DNA of 64,000 nucleotides from Comamonadaceae bacterium 2FH (GCA_005503335.1 SCMQ01000015.1:1-64000); one strand, 5' to 3'. Counted from the stretch's first letter, positions 43,205-53,528 are shown. Notes: a model not told the origin generated them from the sequence alone. A program made the numbers and translations.

Positions 43205-44083
43205 ATGCGAATCCGCTTCACCAAAATGCAGGGTGCGGGCAACGACTTCGTCGTGCTCGACGAGACGCGCGGCCGCCTGAACCTCTCGGCGGCGCAGTAC
43301 CGCTTCCTGGCCGACCGCCATTTCGGCGTCGGCGCCGACCAGATCCTCAGCGTGCGGCCCTCGCCCGGCGCGGGCCTGGACTTCGAATACGTGATCCACA
43401 ACGCCGACGGCGGCGAGGTCGAACAATGCGGCAATGGCGCGCGCTGCTTCGTGCGCTATGTGCGCGAGAAGGCGCTCACGGCCAAGGAGCTGGTCAAGGT
43501 CAAGGTCGCGAACGGCGTGATCGAGCTGCGCATGAATCCCGACGGCCGCGTGACGGTGGACATGGGCACGCCGGTGTTCGAGCTGCCCAGCGTGCCCTTC
43601 GACCCGGCAGGCCTGAGCCCCGAGCCGGCCGGCCCCCATGGCGAGTGGCAGCTCTGGCCGCTGGTGCTCGCGCCCGGCCAGGCCCCGGTGCGCGTGGCCG
43701 TGCTGTCCATGGGCAACCCGCACGCGGTGCAGCTCGTGGACGACGTGGACCGCGCGCCGGTGGCCGAGCAGGGCCCGCTGATCGAGCGCCACCCGGCCTT
43801 TGCGCGCCGCGTCAACGCCGGCTTCATGCAGGTGCTGGACCGCTCGCGCATCCGCTTGCGCGTGTTCGAGCGCGGCAGCGGCGAGACGCTGGCCTGCGGC
43901 ACAGGGGCCTGCGCGGCCGTGGCGGCGGGCATCAGGCAGGGCCTGCTCGACGCGCGGGTCGACGTGGACACGCGCGGCGGGCGGCTGACCATCGAATGGG
44001 CGGGCGAGGGCAGCGCGGTGCGCATGACCGGTCCGGCCACCACCGTTTTCGAGGGCGAGATCGAGATTCCGGACCTGACATGA
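43205..44083 (+). CDS. dapF: Diaminopimelate epimerase DapF
   Basis: A 292-residue epimerase that converts LL- to meso-diaminopimelate for lysine and peptidoglycan. The N-terminus [19 protein letters not shown] is diagnostic, and the two catalytic cysteines are in QCGNGARC and ACGTGACA. An ATG three codons upstream is possible, but 43205 matches the family. It shares ATGA with the DUF484 gene; meso-DAP feeds murE in this window. Confidence 0.96.
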   Translation: MRIRFTKMQGAGNDFVVLDETRGRLNLSAAQYRFLADRHFGVGADQILSVRPSPGAGLDFEYVIHNADGGEVEQCGNGARCFVRYVREKALTAKELVKVKVANGVIELRMNPDGRVTVDMGTPVFELPSVPFDPAGLSPEPAGPHGEWQLWPLVLAPGQAPVRVAVLSMGNPHAVQLVDDVDRAPVAEQGPLIERHPAFARRVNAGFMQVLDRSRIRLRVFERGSGETLACGTGACAAVAAGIRQGLLDARVDVDTRGGRLTIEWAGEGSAVRMTGPATTVFEGEIEIPDLT

Positions 44084-44757
44084 ACATGAACCCCCTGACC
44101 GAAGACGACATCGCCGACTTCCTGCTCAATACGCCGGATTTCTTCGAGCGCCACGCCGAGCTGCTGGCCGCGGTGCAGCTGACCAGCCCGCACGGCCAGC
44201 GTGCCGTGAGCCTGCAGGAGCGCCAGGCCGAGATGCTGCGCGAGAAGATCCGGGCGCTGGAGCTGCGCATCATGGACATGATCCGCCACGGCAACGAGAA
44301 CATGATCATCGCCGACAAGCTGCAGCGCTGGGCGCGCCAGCTGTTCCTGGTCGAGCGGCCGGCCGAGCTGCCGGCCGTGATGGTGCGCGAGATCCAGAGC
44401 CAGTTCGGCGTGCCCCAGGTCGCGCTGCGTGTCTGGGGCGTGGCCCCGGCCTTCGCCGGCGAGCCCTTCGCCCAGGGCGCGAGCGAGGAAATGAAGATCC
44501 TGGCCGCCTCGCTGGCCTCGCCCTACTGCGGCGTCAATGCCGGCTTCGACGCCGTGAGCTGGCTGGCCGATGCCGAGCGCGCCGCCTCGGTGGCGCTGAT
44601 CGCCCTGCGCAGCGGCGCCGCCGATCCGCAGGCCTTCGGCCTGTTGGTGCTGGCCTCGCCCGACGCCCAGCGCTTCCACGCCGGCATGGGCACGGATTTC
44701 CTCGAGCGCATGGCCGAGCTCGGCAGTGCGGCCCTGTCGCGCCTGACCCGGGGCTGA
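44080..44757 (+). CDS. DUF484 (GAF-like) protein
   Basis: A 225-residue protein with the DUF484 opening [25 protein letters not shown], a coiled-coil-like [20 protein letters not shown] segment, and a GAF-like C-terminal part ([25 protein letters not shown]). It is almost always found between dapF and xerC, as here, by ATGA overlap. Its function is unknown. Confidence 0.92.
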   Translation: MNMNPLTEDDIADFLLNTPDFFERHAELLAAVQLTSPHGQRAVSLQERQAEMLREKIRALELRIMDMIRHGNENMIIADKLQRWARQLFLVERPAELPAVMVREIQSQFGVPQVALRVWGVAPAFAGEPFAQGASEEMKILAASLASPYCGVNAGFDAVSWLADAERAASVALIALRSGAADPQAFGLLVLASPDAQRFHAGMGTDFLERMAELGSAALSRLTRG

Positions 44758-44770
44758 GCCGGGGAAGGGC

Positions 44771-45760
44771 ATGGCCGATCGCGCGCCGCTGCCCGCCGAC
44801 CCCGAGGGTGCTGCGCTGGTCGCGCGCTATCTCGAGCATGTGCGCGTCGAGCGGCGCTTGGCGGCGCGCACCGTGAACCTGTACGCGCAGGAACTCGAGA
44901 AGCTGCAGGAACTGGCGGCGCGCACCGGGGTGGCGCTGACCTCGGCGCGCAGCGGCCATGTGCGCCAGTGGGCGGCCCAGCTGCACGCGGCCGGCCGCCA
45001 GGGGCGCAGCATCGCGCTGGCCCTGTCGGCCTGGCGCGGCTTCTACGCCTGGCTGGGGCGCGAGGGAAGGATAGGCGGCAACCCGGTGCAGGACGCGCGC
45101 GCGCCGCGTGCGCCGCGCCCGCTGCCCAAGGCCCTGGGCGTCGACGAGGCCATGCAGCTGGCCGACCATGCGCAGTCCGAGGACAACCCCTGGCTGGAGG
45201 CGCGCGACGCGGCCATGGTCGAGCTGCTGTACGGCTGCGGCCTGCGTGTGTCCGAGCTGGCCGGGCTGGACCGGTCGGCCAGCGCCGCGGCGCAGCGCGA
45301 GGGCCGGGGCTGGCTGGACCTGCAGGCGGCCGAGGTCCATGTGCTGGGCAAGGGCGGCAAGCGGCGCAGCGTGCCGCTGGGCGCCCAGGCGCTGGCGGCG
45401 CTCGAGCGCTGGCTGGCCCTGCGCCCGGTCGTTCCCGGTGCCGGCGGCGAAGGGGCCGCGGCCCTGTTCCCAGGCCAGCGCGGCACGCGCCTGACGCCGC
45501 AGGCGATCTGGCAGCGCCTGCGCCGGCGCGGCCAAGGCGCCGGCCTGGCCGCGCCGGTCCATCCCCACATGCTGCGCCACTCCTTCGCCAGCCACCTGCT
45601 GCAGTCCAGCGGCGATCTGCGCGCGGTGCAGGAGCTGCTCGGTCACGCCAGCATCGCGAGCACCCAGGTCTACACCCGGCTCGACTTCCAGCATTTGGCC
45701 CGCGCCTACGACGCGGCCCATCCGCGCGCGCACAAGACACACAAGAAGAAGGCAGGTTGA
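44771..45760 (+). CDS. xerC: Tyrosine recombinase XerC
   Basis: A 329-residue site-specific recombinase that, with XerD, resolves chromosome dimers at dif. The N-terminal SAM-like domain (YLEHVRVERRLAARTVNLYAQEL) is followed by the catalytic domain with Arg in YGCGLRVSELAGL, His-x2-Arg in HMLRHSFASHLL, LGHASIASTQ and the Tyr nucleophile in TQVYTRLDF. It is slightly longer than E. coli XerC because of loops around 165-215. GGGGAAGGGC precedes the ATG. Confidence 0.96.
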   Translation: MADRAPLPADPEGAALVARYLEHVRVERRLAARTVNLYAQELEKLQELAARTGVALTSARSGHVRQWAAQLHAAGRQGRSIALALSAWRGFYAWLGREGRIGGNPVQDARAPRAPRPLPKALGVDEAMQLADHAQSEDNPWLEARDAAMVELLYGCGLRVSELAGLDRSASAAAQREGRGWLDLQAAEVHVLGKGGKRRSVPLGAQALAALERWLALRPVVPGAGGEGAAALFPGQRGTRLTPQAIWQRLRRRGQGAGLAAPVHPHMLRHSFASHLLQSSGDLRAVQELLGHASIASTQVYTRLDFQHLARAYDAAHPRAHKTHKKKAG

Positions 45761-45798
45761 GGCCGGCGCCGGCCGGGCCTGCCGCGACAATACGGCGC

Positions 45799-46986
45799 AT
45801 GAAGACGATCAGACTCAAAGAAGGCAAGGAGCGCTCGCTGCAGCGCCGTCACCCCTGGGTGTTCGACTCGGCGATCGCCAAGGGCGGGGCCGACCCGGGC
45901 GAGACCGTGCGCGTGACCGCGCAAGACGGCCAGTTCCTGGGCTGGGCGGCGTTCAGCCCGAGCTCGCGCATACGCGCCCGGGTCTGGAGCTTCGACGAGG
46001 ACCAGTGCATCGATGCCGCGTTCTTCGAGGCGGCCATCGCGCGCGCCATCCGGGCGCGCAGCCTGTTCGAGATCCAGAGCGACGGCCTGCGGCTGGTCCA
46101 TGGCGAGTCCGACGGCCTGCCAGGGCTGATCGTGGACCGCTACGGCGACACCCTGGTGGCCCAGTTCACCAGCTGCGGCACCGAGCGCTGGAAGGCCCAG
46201 ATCGCCGACGCCCTGCTGCGCCAGACCGGCCTGACCCGCCTGTACGAGCGCTCGGACGCCAGCGTGCGCGCGCTCGAGGACCTGCCCGAGGCCACGGGCT
46301 GGCTGCGCGGCGAGGGGGCGACCGAGCTGACGATAAGCGAGCACGACTGGCGCCTTACGCTGGACATCGCCCAGGGCCACAAGACCGGCTTCTACCTGGA
46401 TCAGCGCGACAGCCGCCAGCGCTTCGCCCAGCACGCGCGCCGGCGCGGCTTCGCGCGCGTGCTCAACTGCTATTGCTACACCGGTGGCTTCACGGTGGCA
46501 GCGTTGGCCGGTGGTGCCGGCCATGTGACTTCGATCGACTCGTCGGGCCCGGCCCTGGCGCGCGCCCGCGCCAACGTGGCGCTGAACGGCTTCGACGAGG
46601 CACGCGCCACGTTCCTCGACGCCGACGTGAACGCCTCGCTGCGCCGCTTCATCGAGGCCGGCGAGCGCTTCGACGCCATCGTCCTCGATCCGCCGAAGTT
46701 CGCGCCCACGGCGGCCCATGCCGAGCGCGCTGCGCGCGCCTACAAGGACATCAACCGCCTGGCCTTCAAGCTGCTCGCGCCGGGCGGCGAGCTGTTCACC
46801 TATTCCTGCTCGGGCGGCATCAGCGCCGAGCTGTTTCACAAGATCGTGGCCTCGGCCGGCATAGACGCCGGGGTGGACGGCTACATCAGCGAGCGCCTGC
46901 AGGGCGCGCCGGACCACCCGATGACCGTGCAGTTCCCCGAGGGCGAGTACCTCAAGGGCCTGGTCGTGGTACGCAAGCCCGACTGA
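45799..46986 (+). CDS. rlmI: 23S rRNA (cytosine-1962) methyltransferase RlmI-like
   Basis: A 395-residue SAM-dependent methyltransferase. A PUA domain opens the protein (IRLKEGKERSLQRRHPWVFDSAI), the linker has GESDGLPGLIVDRYGD, the SAM site is VLNCYCYTGGFTVAAL, and the catalytic loop is LDPPKFAPT. HKTGFYLDQRDSR is another hallmark. The ATG at 45799 starts MKTIRLKEGKERS. It forms the end of the dapF-xerC group. Confidence 0.93.
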   Translation: MKTIRLKEGKERSLQRRHPWVFDSAIAKGGADPGETVRVTAQDGQFLGWAAFSPSSRIRARVWSFDEDQCIDAAFFEAAIARAIRARSLFEIQSDGLRLVHGESDGLPGLIVDRYGDTLVAQFTSCGTERWKAQIADALLRQTGLTRLYERSDASVRALEDLPEATGWLRGEGATELTISEHDWRLTLDIAQGHKTGFYLDQRDSRQRFAQHARRRGFARVLNCYCYTGGFTVAALAGGAGHVTSIDSSGPALARARANVALNGFDEARATFLDADVNASLRRFIEAGERFDAIVLDPPKFAPTAAHAERAARAYKDINRLAFKLLAPGGELFTYSCSGGISAELFHKIVASAGIDAGVDGYISERLQGAPDHPMTVQFPEGEYLKGLVVVRKPD

Positions 46987-47051
46987 CGCCCCCGCCGGCG
47001 GCACGGCCTTGAGCTCGCCGCTACACTCCCCATTTCCTCATTCCCAAGACC

Positions 47052-48104
47052 ATGTCCCTGATCCCCGCCACCATCCTCACGGGCTTCCTAGGCTCCGGCA
47101 AGACCACCCTGCTCAAGCGCGTGCTGACCGAGGCGCACGGCCAGAAGATCGCCGTGATCGAGAACGAGTTCGGCGAGGAGAACATCGACAACGACATCCT
47201 GGTGGCCGACACCGAGGAGCAGATCATCCAGATGAGCAACGGCTGCATCTGCTGCTCGATCCGCGAGGACCTGCGGGCCACGTTGCAGCTGCTGGCGGCC
47301 AAGAAGCGCAAGGGCCTGCTGGACTTCGAGCGCGTGGTGATCGAGACCACCGGCCTGGCCGACCCCGGCCCGGTGGCCCAGACCTTCTTCATGGACGACG
47401 AGATCGCCGAGAGCTTCCTGCTCGACTCCATCCTGACCCTGGTCGACGCCAAGCACGCGGCCCAGCAGCTGAACGACCGCCAGGAGGCGCGGCGCCAGGT
47501 CGGCTTCGCCGACCAGCTCTTCATCAGCAAGACCGATCTGGTCTCGCCCGACGAGGTCCAGTCCCTGCAGCACCGCCTGACCCACATGAACCCGCGCGCG
47601 CCCCAGCAGCTGGTGCATTTCGGTGAGGTGGCGCTGGACCAGGTGTTCGACCTGCGCGGCTTCAACCTCAACAGCAAGCTCGAGATCGATCCGGACTTCC
47701 TCAAGGAAGAGGACGAGCACCACCACCACGACCATGCGCACGGCGAGCACTGCGACCACCCCTCGCACCAGCACGACCATGAGCACGGCCACCACCACCA
47801 TCACGAGGACGACGTCAAGAGCTTCGTGTTCCGCTCCGAGCGCGCCTTCGACCCGGCCCGGTTGGAGGACTTCCTGGGCGCCATCGTCAACATCTACGGC
47901 CCGCGCATGCTGCGCTACAAGGGCGTGCTCAACATGAAGGGTACCGAGCGCAAGGTGATCTTCCAGGGCGTGCACCAGCTGATGGGCAGCGACCTCGGGC
48001 CGGCCTGGGCGCCGGACGAGCCACGCACCAGCAAGATGGTGTTCATCGGCATCGACTTGCCCAAGGATATCCTGCTGCAAGGCTTGGAGCAGTCCCTCAT
48101 CTGA
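47052..48104 (+). CDS. COG0523 GTPase metallochaperone (CobW/ZigA-like)
   Basis: A 350-residue G3E P-loop GTPase. Walker A is GFLGSGKTTLLKR, the metal motif CxCC reads NGCICCSIRED, Walker B is VVIETTGLADP, and SKTDLV is the guanine motif. A striking His-rich loop (residues about 222-252, with HHHHDHAHGEHC and HEHGHHHHH) suggests binding of zinc, cobalt or nickel. The C-terminal CobW domain follows. The metal target cannot be told. Confidence 0.93.
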   Translation: MSLIPATILTGFLGSGKTTLLKRVLTEAHGQKIAVIENEFGEENIDNDILVADTEEQIIQMSNGCICCSIREDLRATLQLLAAKKRKGLLDFERVVIETTGLADPGPVAQTFFMDDEIAESFLLDSILTLVDAKHAAQQLNDRQEARRQVGFADQLFISKTDLVSPDEVQSLQHRLTHMNPRAPQQLVHFGEVALDQVFDLRGFNLNSKLEIDPDFLKEEDEHHHHDHAHGEHCDHPSHQHDHEHGHHHHHEDDVKSFVFRSERAFDPARLEDFLGAIVNIYGPRMLRYKGVLNMKGTERKVIFQGVHQLMGSDLGPAWAPDEPRTSKMVFIGIDLPKDILLQGLEQSLI

Positions 48105-48203
48105 GCTGGGGACGCGGTCCGGGGTCGCGAAAATTCCCGTTTGTTGCAATTTGGCAACGGATGGGCGGGCTGGCGGTTCAGCCTTTACAATCGCGGCCCA
48201 ATT

Positions 48204-48221
48204 CCGGCCCCTCGGGGCCGG
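48204..48221 (+). promoter_or_regulatory. 5'-UTR hairpin before dksA
   Basis: CCGGCCCC-TC-GGGGCCGG is a perfect 8-bp dyad about 55 bases upstream of the dksA start, after a likely -10 TACAAT at 48186-48191. It may shape the dksA leader RNA; it could also be chance in such GC-rich DNA. Confidence 0.45.
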
Positions 48222-48275
48222 CCCAGTAACAAAGGGCCCGAATCAGGGTATAACGCAGGTGAAGGACGCCCCCTC

Positions 48276-49154
48276 ATGGTGACAGCCCTTTCCGGCAAGA
48301 CCCGGCCGCGTGCCCAGGCGAAGAAGGCCGAGGCCCCGGCCCCCAAGGCGACGCGAGCGGTCGCCCGGCCGGGTGCATCCCGCGCCGCGCCCAAGCCCGC
48401 GCCCAAGAAGCCGGCCCCCAAGGCCGTCAAGCCCGCCAGCGCCGCCAAGGGCGCGCCGGCCAAGCCCACGGGGACGGCCAAGCCGCGTGCCGCGGTGGCC
48501 GAGGCGGCGCCGGCCGCCCGTTCCCCTGTCGCCAGCCCCGTGCCGGCGACGCCCGCCCGGGCCAGTCGCGCGTCTGCGCGACCGGCCCCACTGACCGCGC
48601 CTTCCATGGCGCCTGCGGTGGCCTCCACGGCCGCCAAAGCTAGCTACCTGAATACCATGAGCACTCCCGTCCTGACCCCTCCGCCCCTCGCGTCGATCAA
48701 GAAGGATCCCAAGCTGGCCAACAACTGGAAAACCAAGGCGCTGGAGGCCCTGTCCGACGCCGAGGTGCTGGCCATGCCCGACAGCGAGTACATGAACGAC
48801 ACCCAGATGGCGTTCTTCCGCCGCAAGCTCTCCCAGCTCAAGCAGGACATCCTGGCCAATGCCGGCGAGACCACCGAGCACCTGCGCGAGGACACGGTGA
48901 TCGTGCCGGACCCGGCCGATCGCGCCACCATCGAGGAAGAACACGCGCTGGAGCTGCGCACGCGCGACCGCGAGCGCAAGCTGCTCAAGAAGATCGAGCA
49001 GTCGATCGCGCGCATCGACGCCGGCGACTATGGCTACTGCGACGAGACCGGCGAGCCGATCGGCGTCGGCCGCCTGCTGGCGCGCCCGACCGCGACGCTG
49101 TCGCTGGAGGCCCAGCAGCGCCGCGAGCTCAAGCAGAAGATGTTCGGCGACTAA
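48276..49154 (+). CDS. dksA: RNA polymerase-binding regulator DksA with long N-terminal extension
   Basis: DksA enters the RNA polymerase secondary channel and, with ppGpp, controls rRNA and amino-acid promoters. Residues 1 to about 127 are an Ala/Pro/Lys-rich, probably disordered extension; the DksA body starts at MSTPVLTPPPLASIKKDPKL (48657). The coiled-coil tip is DPADRATIEEE. The zinc finger is reduced to GYCDETG and ATLSLEAQ, with only one Cys; this Cys-x2-Thr form is usual in betaproteobacteria and resembles zinc-independent DksA2. A shorter product from 48657 is possible. Confidence 0.93.
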   Translation: MVTALSGKTRPRAQAKKAEAPAPKATRAVARPGASRAAPKPAPKKPAPKAVKPASAAKGAPAKPTGTAKPRAAVAEAAPAARSPVASPVPATPARASRASARPAPLTAPSMAPAVASTAAKASYLNTMSTPVLTPPPLASIKKDPKLANNWKTKALEALSDAEVLAMPDSEYMNDTQMAFFRRKLSQLKQDILANAGETTEHLREDTVIVPDPADRATIEEEHALELRTRDRERKLLKKIEQSIARIDAGDYGYCDETGEPIGVGRLLARPTATLSLEAQQRRELKQKMFGD

Positions 49155-49196
49155 GGTGTTGCCACGCGAGAAGCACGGAGTGCGGGACCCGAGGCC

Positions 49197-50876
49197 ATGA
49201 GCAAAGACAACGGCGGCCTGCTGTCCAAGGTCGTCCGCTTCGTTCGCCATCCGACGGTCAGCTGGTCCGAACTGGACCACCAGGACACGGTGCGCGATGA
49301 CGAGCAGAGCCGGCAGCGGCTCAAGGAAATGATCGAGCGCAAGAAGCGCAACGATTTCGTGCGCGGCCGCGAGTTCGACATGCTGCGCAAGATCCGCCAG
49401 CGCGAGCTGCTGGGCGGGCCTGACGCGGGGGTGCGCCCCTCCTTCTTCCAGAGCAGCCTGCTGTCCACGCCGGACGGCCGGGCGCGCACGCTCAAGAAGA
49501 TCGACGAGATCGAGGCCCAGATGTCGATGCAGTGGTGGAAATCCAAGCGCGGCGATCTGGGCAGCGGCAGCAGCGCGTTTTCCTCCTCGGGGGAATCCTC
49601 GTCGCAGGGCAGCAGTTCCCAGGGGTCTTCCTCGCAAGGCAGCGCCTCGCGGGGCTTTTCCTCTCAGGGCGCGTCGGCGCCGCAGCCGCTGCGCACGGCG
49701 CCTGCGCCGCTGCTGGGCGAGCCGACCCAGCGCTCGGCCTTCGCGTCCACGGCCCGGTCGGACCTGGCGCCTCTGGCCGAGCCGGCGCCGCCGTCCGAAG
49801 GTTTCTCGGTCTCCAAGTCCGACGCGATCGAGGTCGGCGAGCTCGCCCACGACCAGGAGCTGGAGGAGGCGTCGATCCGCTTTGCCAGCGGCGACGAGGC
49901 GGGTGCAGAGGCCGGCCTGCTCAAGGCCCTGGGCAGCACCGGAACACGCGGCCAGCATCTGGAGAGCTGGCTGGCCCTGTTCGACCTGTACCGCGCCACC
50001 GGCTGGCAGGACCGGTTCGAGCGCGCGGCCCTGGATTTCGCGCTGCGCTTCCAGCGCTCGGCGCCGCAGTGGTTCTCCATGTCGGAGCGCGCTGGCCAGG
50101 CGGCGCCTGCTCGTGCGCAGCCTGCCGGCAGTGCGCACGCCCACTGGACCTGCCCGGCGACGCTGGGGGTGGGCTCGCTCACCGCGCTGCAGGAGGTGCT
50201 GGCACGCACGGCCAGTCCCTGGCGCCTGGACTGGCGCAAGCTTCAGGCCCTGGGCGGTGACGAGGTGCTGCAGGCCCTGCGCAAGGTGCTGGCGTCCTGG
50301 GCGGCGCGTCCGGTGCAGATCGGCTTCGTCGGCGGCGAGATGCTCGAGCAGTGGCTGGCCGCGCGCACGCCCGCCGGCGACGCCACGGCCGCGCCCGAGG
50401 CCTGGCTGGCGCGCCTGGCCTTGCTGCGCGTCATGGGGCGCATGGAAGAGTTCGACGAGGTCGCGCTGAACTACTGCGTGACCTACGAGGTGTCGCCGCC
50501 GGCCTGGGAGGCCCCGGCCTGCACGTTCCTGGCCGCTGGCGCCGCCGCGCCGGCCGAGGCTGCCGCGCCGGCCCAGGAGCCGATCGCGCCGAGCGACGAA
50601 GAGGCGCCGGCCCTGGTTGGCGGCATCGTCGGCGATGCCTCGGCGCAGCTGGCCGTGATCGAAGCCAAGTCCCCGCCTGGGGACAGGCTGAGCGTGGACT
50701 GCGCCTGCCTGGCCCGGGTCGACTTTGCCGCGGCAGGCACCCTGCTCAACTGGGTCGTCGCGCAACAGGCGCAGGGGCGGCAGGTCGAGTTTCTGAACGT
50801 CCACCGCCTAGTGGCCGCATTCTTCCACGTGATCGGCATCAGCGAGCAGGCGCGGGTCGTGCTGCGCACCGACTGA
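49197..50876 (+). CDS. STAS-domain protein of unknown function
   Basis: A 559-residue protein. The basic N-terminus ([30 protein letters not shown]) is followed by a Ser/Gln/Gly-rich low-complexity segment with SSQGSS repeats at about 133-163, then helical repeats, and a C-terminal STAS-like domain ([25 protein letters not shown] ... [20 protein letters not shown]). STAS domains often bind nucleotides or partner proteins in stress signalling. It sits between dksA and hslV in the same direction. No specific role is proposed. Confidence 0.82.
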   Translation: MSKDNGGLLSKVVRFVRHPTVSWSELDHQDTVRDDEQSRQRLKEMIERKKRNDFVRGREFDMLRKIRQRELLGGPDAGVRPSFFQSSLLSTPDGRARTLKKIDEIEAQMSMQWWKSKRGDLGSGSSAFSSSGESSSQGSSSQGSSSQGSASRGFSSQGASAPQPLRTAPAPLLGEPTQRSAFASTARSDLAPLAEPAPPSEGFSVSKSDAIEVGELAHDQELEEASIRFASGDEAGAEAGLLKALGSTGTRGQHLESWLALFDLYRATGWQDRFERAALDFALRFQRSAPQWFSMSERAGQAAPARAQPAGSAHAHWTCPATLGVGSLTALQEVLARTASPWRLDWRKLQALGGDEVLQALRKVLASWAARPVQIGFVGGEMLEQWLAARTPAGDATAAPEAWLARLALLRVMGRMEEFDEVALNYCVTYEVSPPAWEAPACTFLAAGAAAPAEAAAPAQEPIAPSDEEAPALVGGIVGDASAQLAVIEAKSPPGDRLSVDCACLARVDFAAAGTLLNWVVAQQAQGRQVEFLNVHRLVAAFFHVIGISEQARVVLRTD

Positions 50877-50946
50877 AGGCCTGCCGCATCGCGCCAGGGT
50901 GCGCCGGCAGTCCGGCGGCCCCATTCACATTTCCGCAGAGGACATC

Positions 50947-51495
50947 ATGGATCAATTTCACGGCACCACCATCGTGAGCGTGCGTCGTCAGACGCCGCAG
51001 GGCTGGCAGGTCGCGATCGGCGGCGACGGCCAGGTGACCCTGGGCAACGTCGTCATCAAGGGCACGGCGCGCAAGGTGCGCAAGCTCTACCACGGCAAGG
51101 TGCTGGCCGGTTTTGCCGGTGCCACGGCCGACGCCTTCACCTTGTTCGAGCGCTTCGAGGCCAAGCTCGAGAAGCACCAGGGCCACCTGGCGCGCGCGGC
51201 CATCGAGCTCACGCGCGACTGGCGCACCGACCGCGTGCTGCGCCGGCTCGAGGCCATGCTGGCCGTGGCCGACCGGGATGCCTCGCTGATCATCACCGGC
51301 AACGGCGACGTGCTCGAGCCTGAGCACGGCATCGTCTCCATAGGCGCGGGCGGCTCCTATGCCCAGGCCGCGGCGCGCGCCCTGCTGGAGCACAGCGAGC
51401 TGTCGGCGCGCGACATCGTCAAGAAGTCGCTGGAGATCGCCGGCGAGCTGTGCATCTACACCAACATGAACCACACCCTGGAAACCCTGGACTGA
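50947..51495 (+). CDS. hslV: ATP-dependent protease subunit HslV
   Basis: A 182-residue threonine protease. The propeptide MDQFHG is removed to expose the nucleophile in [16 protein letters not shown] and [12 protein letters not shown] are conserved. HslV forms a double ring that is gated by HslU. It is followed after nine bases by hslU. GCAGAGGAC upstream is a good ribosome binding site and supports ATG 50947. Confidence 0.97.
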   Translation: MDQFHGTTIVSVRRQTPQGWQVAIGGDGQVTLGNVVIKGTARKVRKLYHGKVLAGFAGATADAFTLFERFEAKLEKHQGHLARAAIELTRDWRTDRVLRRLEAMLAVADRDASLIITGNGDVLEPEHGIVSIGAGGSYAQAAARALLEHSELSARDIVKKSLEIAGELCIYTNMNHTLETLD

Positions 51496-51504
51496 GACCG
51501 AGCC

Positions 51505-52839
51505 ATGTCATCGATGACCCCGCAGGAAATAGTCTCCGAACTCGACCGCCACATCGTGGGCCAGGCCGAGGCCAAGCGTGCCGTCGCCATCGCGCTGCGC
51601 AACCGCTGGCGCCGCCAGCAGGTCCAGGGCCCGCTGCGCGCCGAAATCACGCCCAAGAACATCCTGATGATCGGCCCCACTGGCGTGGGCAAGACCGAGA
51701 TCGCGCGCCGCCTGGCCCGCCTGGCCGACGCGCCCTTCATCAAGGTCGAGGCCACCAAGTTCACCGAGGTCGGCTATGTGGGCAAGGACGTGGACGCCAT
51801 CGTGCGTGACCTGGCCGAGATCGCGGTCAAGCAGACGCGCGAGGCCGAGATGCGCAAGATGCGCACGCGCGCCGAGGACGCGGCGGAGGACCGCATCCTC
51901 GACTGCCTGATTCCGCCGCCGCGGCCCAGCGGCGCTGATCTGGCGGCCACCCCGGCCACCGACGGGGCGGCGCGCCAGGCCTTCCGCAAGAAGCTGCGCG
52001 AGGGCCAGCTGGACGACAAGGAGATCGAGATTGACCTGGCCGAGTCCCGGCCCGCGCTCGAGATCATGGGGCCGGCCGGCATGGAAGACATGGCCGAGCA
52101 GCTGCGCGGCATGTTCGGCCAGCTCGGCCAGGGCAAGCGCAAGACGCGCCGGCTCAAGATCGCCGAGGCCATGAAGCTGCTGGTCGACGAGGAGGCGGCC
52201 AAGCTCGTCAATGAGGAAGAGATCAAGACCCGCGCCATCCACAACGCCGAGCAGAACGGCATCGTGTTCATCGACGAGATCGACAAGGTGGCCTCGCGCG
52301 CCGAGGCCGGCGGCGCCGACGTCTCGCGCCAGGGCGTGCAGCGCGACCTGCTGCCCCTGGTCGAGGGCACGACGGTGTCGACCAAGTACGGCATGGTCAG
52401 GACCGACCACATCCTGTTCATCGCCTCGGGCGCCTTCCACCTGAGCAAGCCCAGCGACCTGATCCCCGAGCTGCAGGGGCGCTTTCCGATCCGGGTCGAG
52501 CTGGCCTCGCTCTCGGTGCAGGACTTCGAGGCCATCCTGACCCAGACCCATGCCTCGCTGGTGCGGCAGTACCAGGCGCTGCTGGCCACCGAGGGGGTGA
52601 CGCTCAGCTTCGCCCCCGAGGGCATCACTCGGCTGGCCCAGATCGCGTTCGAGGTCAACGAGCGCACTGAGAACATAGGCGCACGCCGCCTGTCCACCGT
52701 GATGGAGCGGCTGCTCGACGAGGTGAGTTTCGAGGCCAGCCACCGCAGCGGCCAGACGGTGGAGGTCGACGGGCCCTATGTGGACGCCCGGCTCAAGGCG
52801 CTGAGCCAGAACGAGGACCTGTCGCGCTACATCCTTTGA
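51505..52839 (+). CDS. hslU: HslU ATPase subunit of the HslUV protease
   Basis: A 444-residue AAA+ unfoldase. Walker A is [15 protein letters not shown], Walker B is [11 protein letters not shown], and the pore loop [11 protein letters not shown] (Gly-Tyr-Val-Gly) is intact. The I domain lies between about residues 110 and 240, and [17 protein letters not shown] holds the sensor 2 Arg. The ending DLSRYIL is the C-terminal HslV-docking tail. Operon with hslV. Confidence 0.98.
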   Translation: MSSMTPQEIVSELDRHIVGQAEAKRAVAIALRNRWRRQQVQGPLRAEITPKNILMIGPTGVGKTEIARRLARLADAPFIKVEATKFTEVGYVGKDVDAIVRDLAEIAVKQTREAEMRKMRTRAEDAAEDRILDCLIPPPRPSGADLAATPATDGAARQAFRKKLREGQLDDKEIEIDLAESRPALEIMGPAGMEDMAEQLRGMFGQLGQGKRKTRRLKIAEAMKLLVDEEAAKLVNEEEIKTRAIHNAEQNGIVFIDEIDKVASRAEAGGADVSRQGVQRDLLPLVEGTTVSTKYGMVRTDHILFIASGAFHLSKPSDLIPELQGRFPIRVELASLSVQDFEAILTQTHASLVRQYQALLATEGVTLSFAPEGITRLAQIAFEVNERTENIGARRLSTVMERLLDEVSFEASHRSGQTVEVDGPYVDARLKALSQNEDLSRYIL

Positions 52840-52848
52840 GGCGGGCGG

Positions 52849-52872
52849 GCGGGCAGGGCTGCCCGCTCTTTC
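52849..52872 (+). terminator. Hairpin terminator candidate after hslU
   Basis: GCGGGCA-GGGC-TGCCCGC, nine bases after the hslU stop, is followed by TCTTTC, a short and interrupted T-run. It is the most likely end of the hslVU transcript. Confidence 0.65.
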
Positions 52873-52983
52873 ATGCATCACTTTCACAGCCCTCGCTAAG
52901 TACTTCATTTAGAACGATTTTCTGCCCGTATTTTTCTCCGGAAACGCTCCTAAGTCCTTGATTTAATTGAAAAAAATGTTGCA

Positions 52984-52999
52984 GGCGCGCTTGCGCGCC
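52984..52999. other. Short GC palindrome upstream of the dcw promoter
   Basis: GGCGCGC-TT-GCGCGCC is a perfect 7-bp dyad in an otherwise A+T-rich 252-base gap before mraZ. It is followed by AGGCTTTTCC and could be a terminator hairpin or a protein-binding site. Confidence 0.4.
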
Positions 53000-53015
53000 A
53001 GGCTTTTCCTGATAC

Positions 53016-53050
53016 AGTGGGAAAAAGTGCAATTAAGTGGTGAAAAGTGT
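53016..53050 (+). promoter_or_regulatory. MraZ-type operator: four AGTGN units at 10-bp spacing
   Basis: AGTGG, AGTGC, AGTGG and AGTGT begin at 53016, 53026, 53036 and 53046, each separated by five A-rich bases. MraZ is known to bind direct GTG repeats separated by five bases upstream of its own operon, so this is the expected autorepression site of the dcw cluster. It ends 41 bases before the mraZ start. Confidence 0.9.
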
Positions 53051-53091
53051 CTTCGGGCCATCGCCGGCAAGCGGTTGGAGGGATCTAGAGC

Positions 53092-53520
53092 GTGTTTCAA
53101 GGGGCTTCATCGCTGAGTCTGGATGCGAAGGGTCGGCTTTCCGTGCCGACCCGGCATCGTGACGCCCTCAGCGAGAGCGCCGGCAGCCAGCTGACCCTGA
53201 CCAAGCATCCGCACGGCTGCCTGATGCTTTTCCCGCGTCCGGAGTGGGAGAAATTCCGCGAGCGCATCGCCGCGCTGCCGATGTCGGCACAGTGGTGGAA
53301 GCGTATTTTTCTGGGCAATGCCATGGACGTGGAAATGGACGGTGCCGGCCGGGTGCTGATCTCCCCCGAGCTGCGCCAGGCTGCGGGCCTGACCAAGGAC
53401 GCCATCCTGCTGGGCATGGGCAACCACTTCGAGCTCTGGGACAAGGCCAGCTACGAGGCTCAGGAAGCCGAGGCCATGCAGGGCGAGATGCCCGACGTCT
53501 TCAAGGACTTCTCCTTCTGA
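53092..53520 (+). CDS. mraZ: Transcriptional regulator MraZ
   Basis: A 142-residue protein with two AbrB/SpoVT-like domains: [23 protein letters not shown] and [17 protein letters not shown] each carry the DxxGR signature. It represses the division/cell-wall cluster through the repeats at 53016-53050. The GTG start at 53092 follows a good GGAGGG. Length is close to the usual 140-152. Confidence 0.97.
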   Translation: MFQGASSLSLDAKGRLSVPTRHRDALSESAGSQLTLTKHPHGCLMLFPRPEWEKFRERIAALPMSAQWWKRIFLGNAMDVEMDGAGRVLISPELRQAAGLTKDAILLGMGNHFELWDKASYEAQEAEAMQGEMPDVFKDFSF

Positions 53521-53528
53521 GGCCGGCC

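Noticed and set aside
49010-49154. Loss of DksA zinc-finger cysteines as a novelty
   Set aside because: The Cys-x2-Thr form is common in betaproteobacterial DksA and in DksA2.
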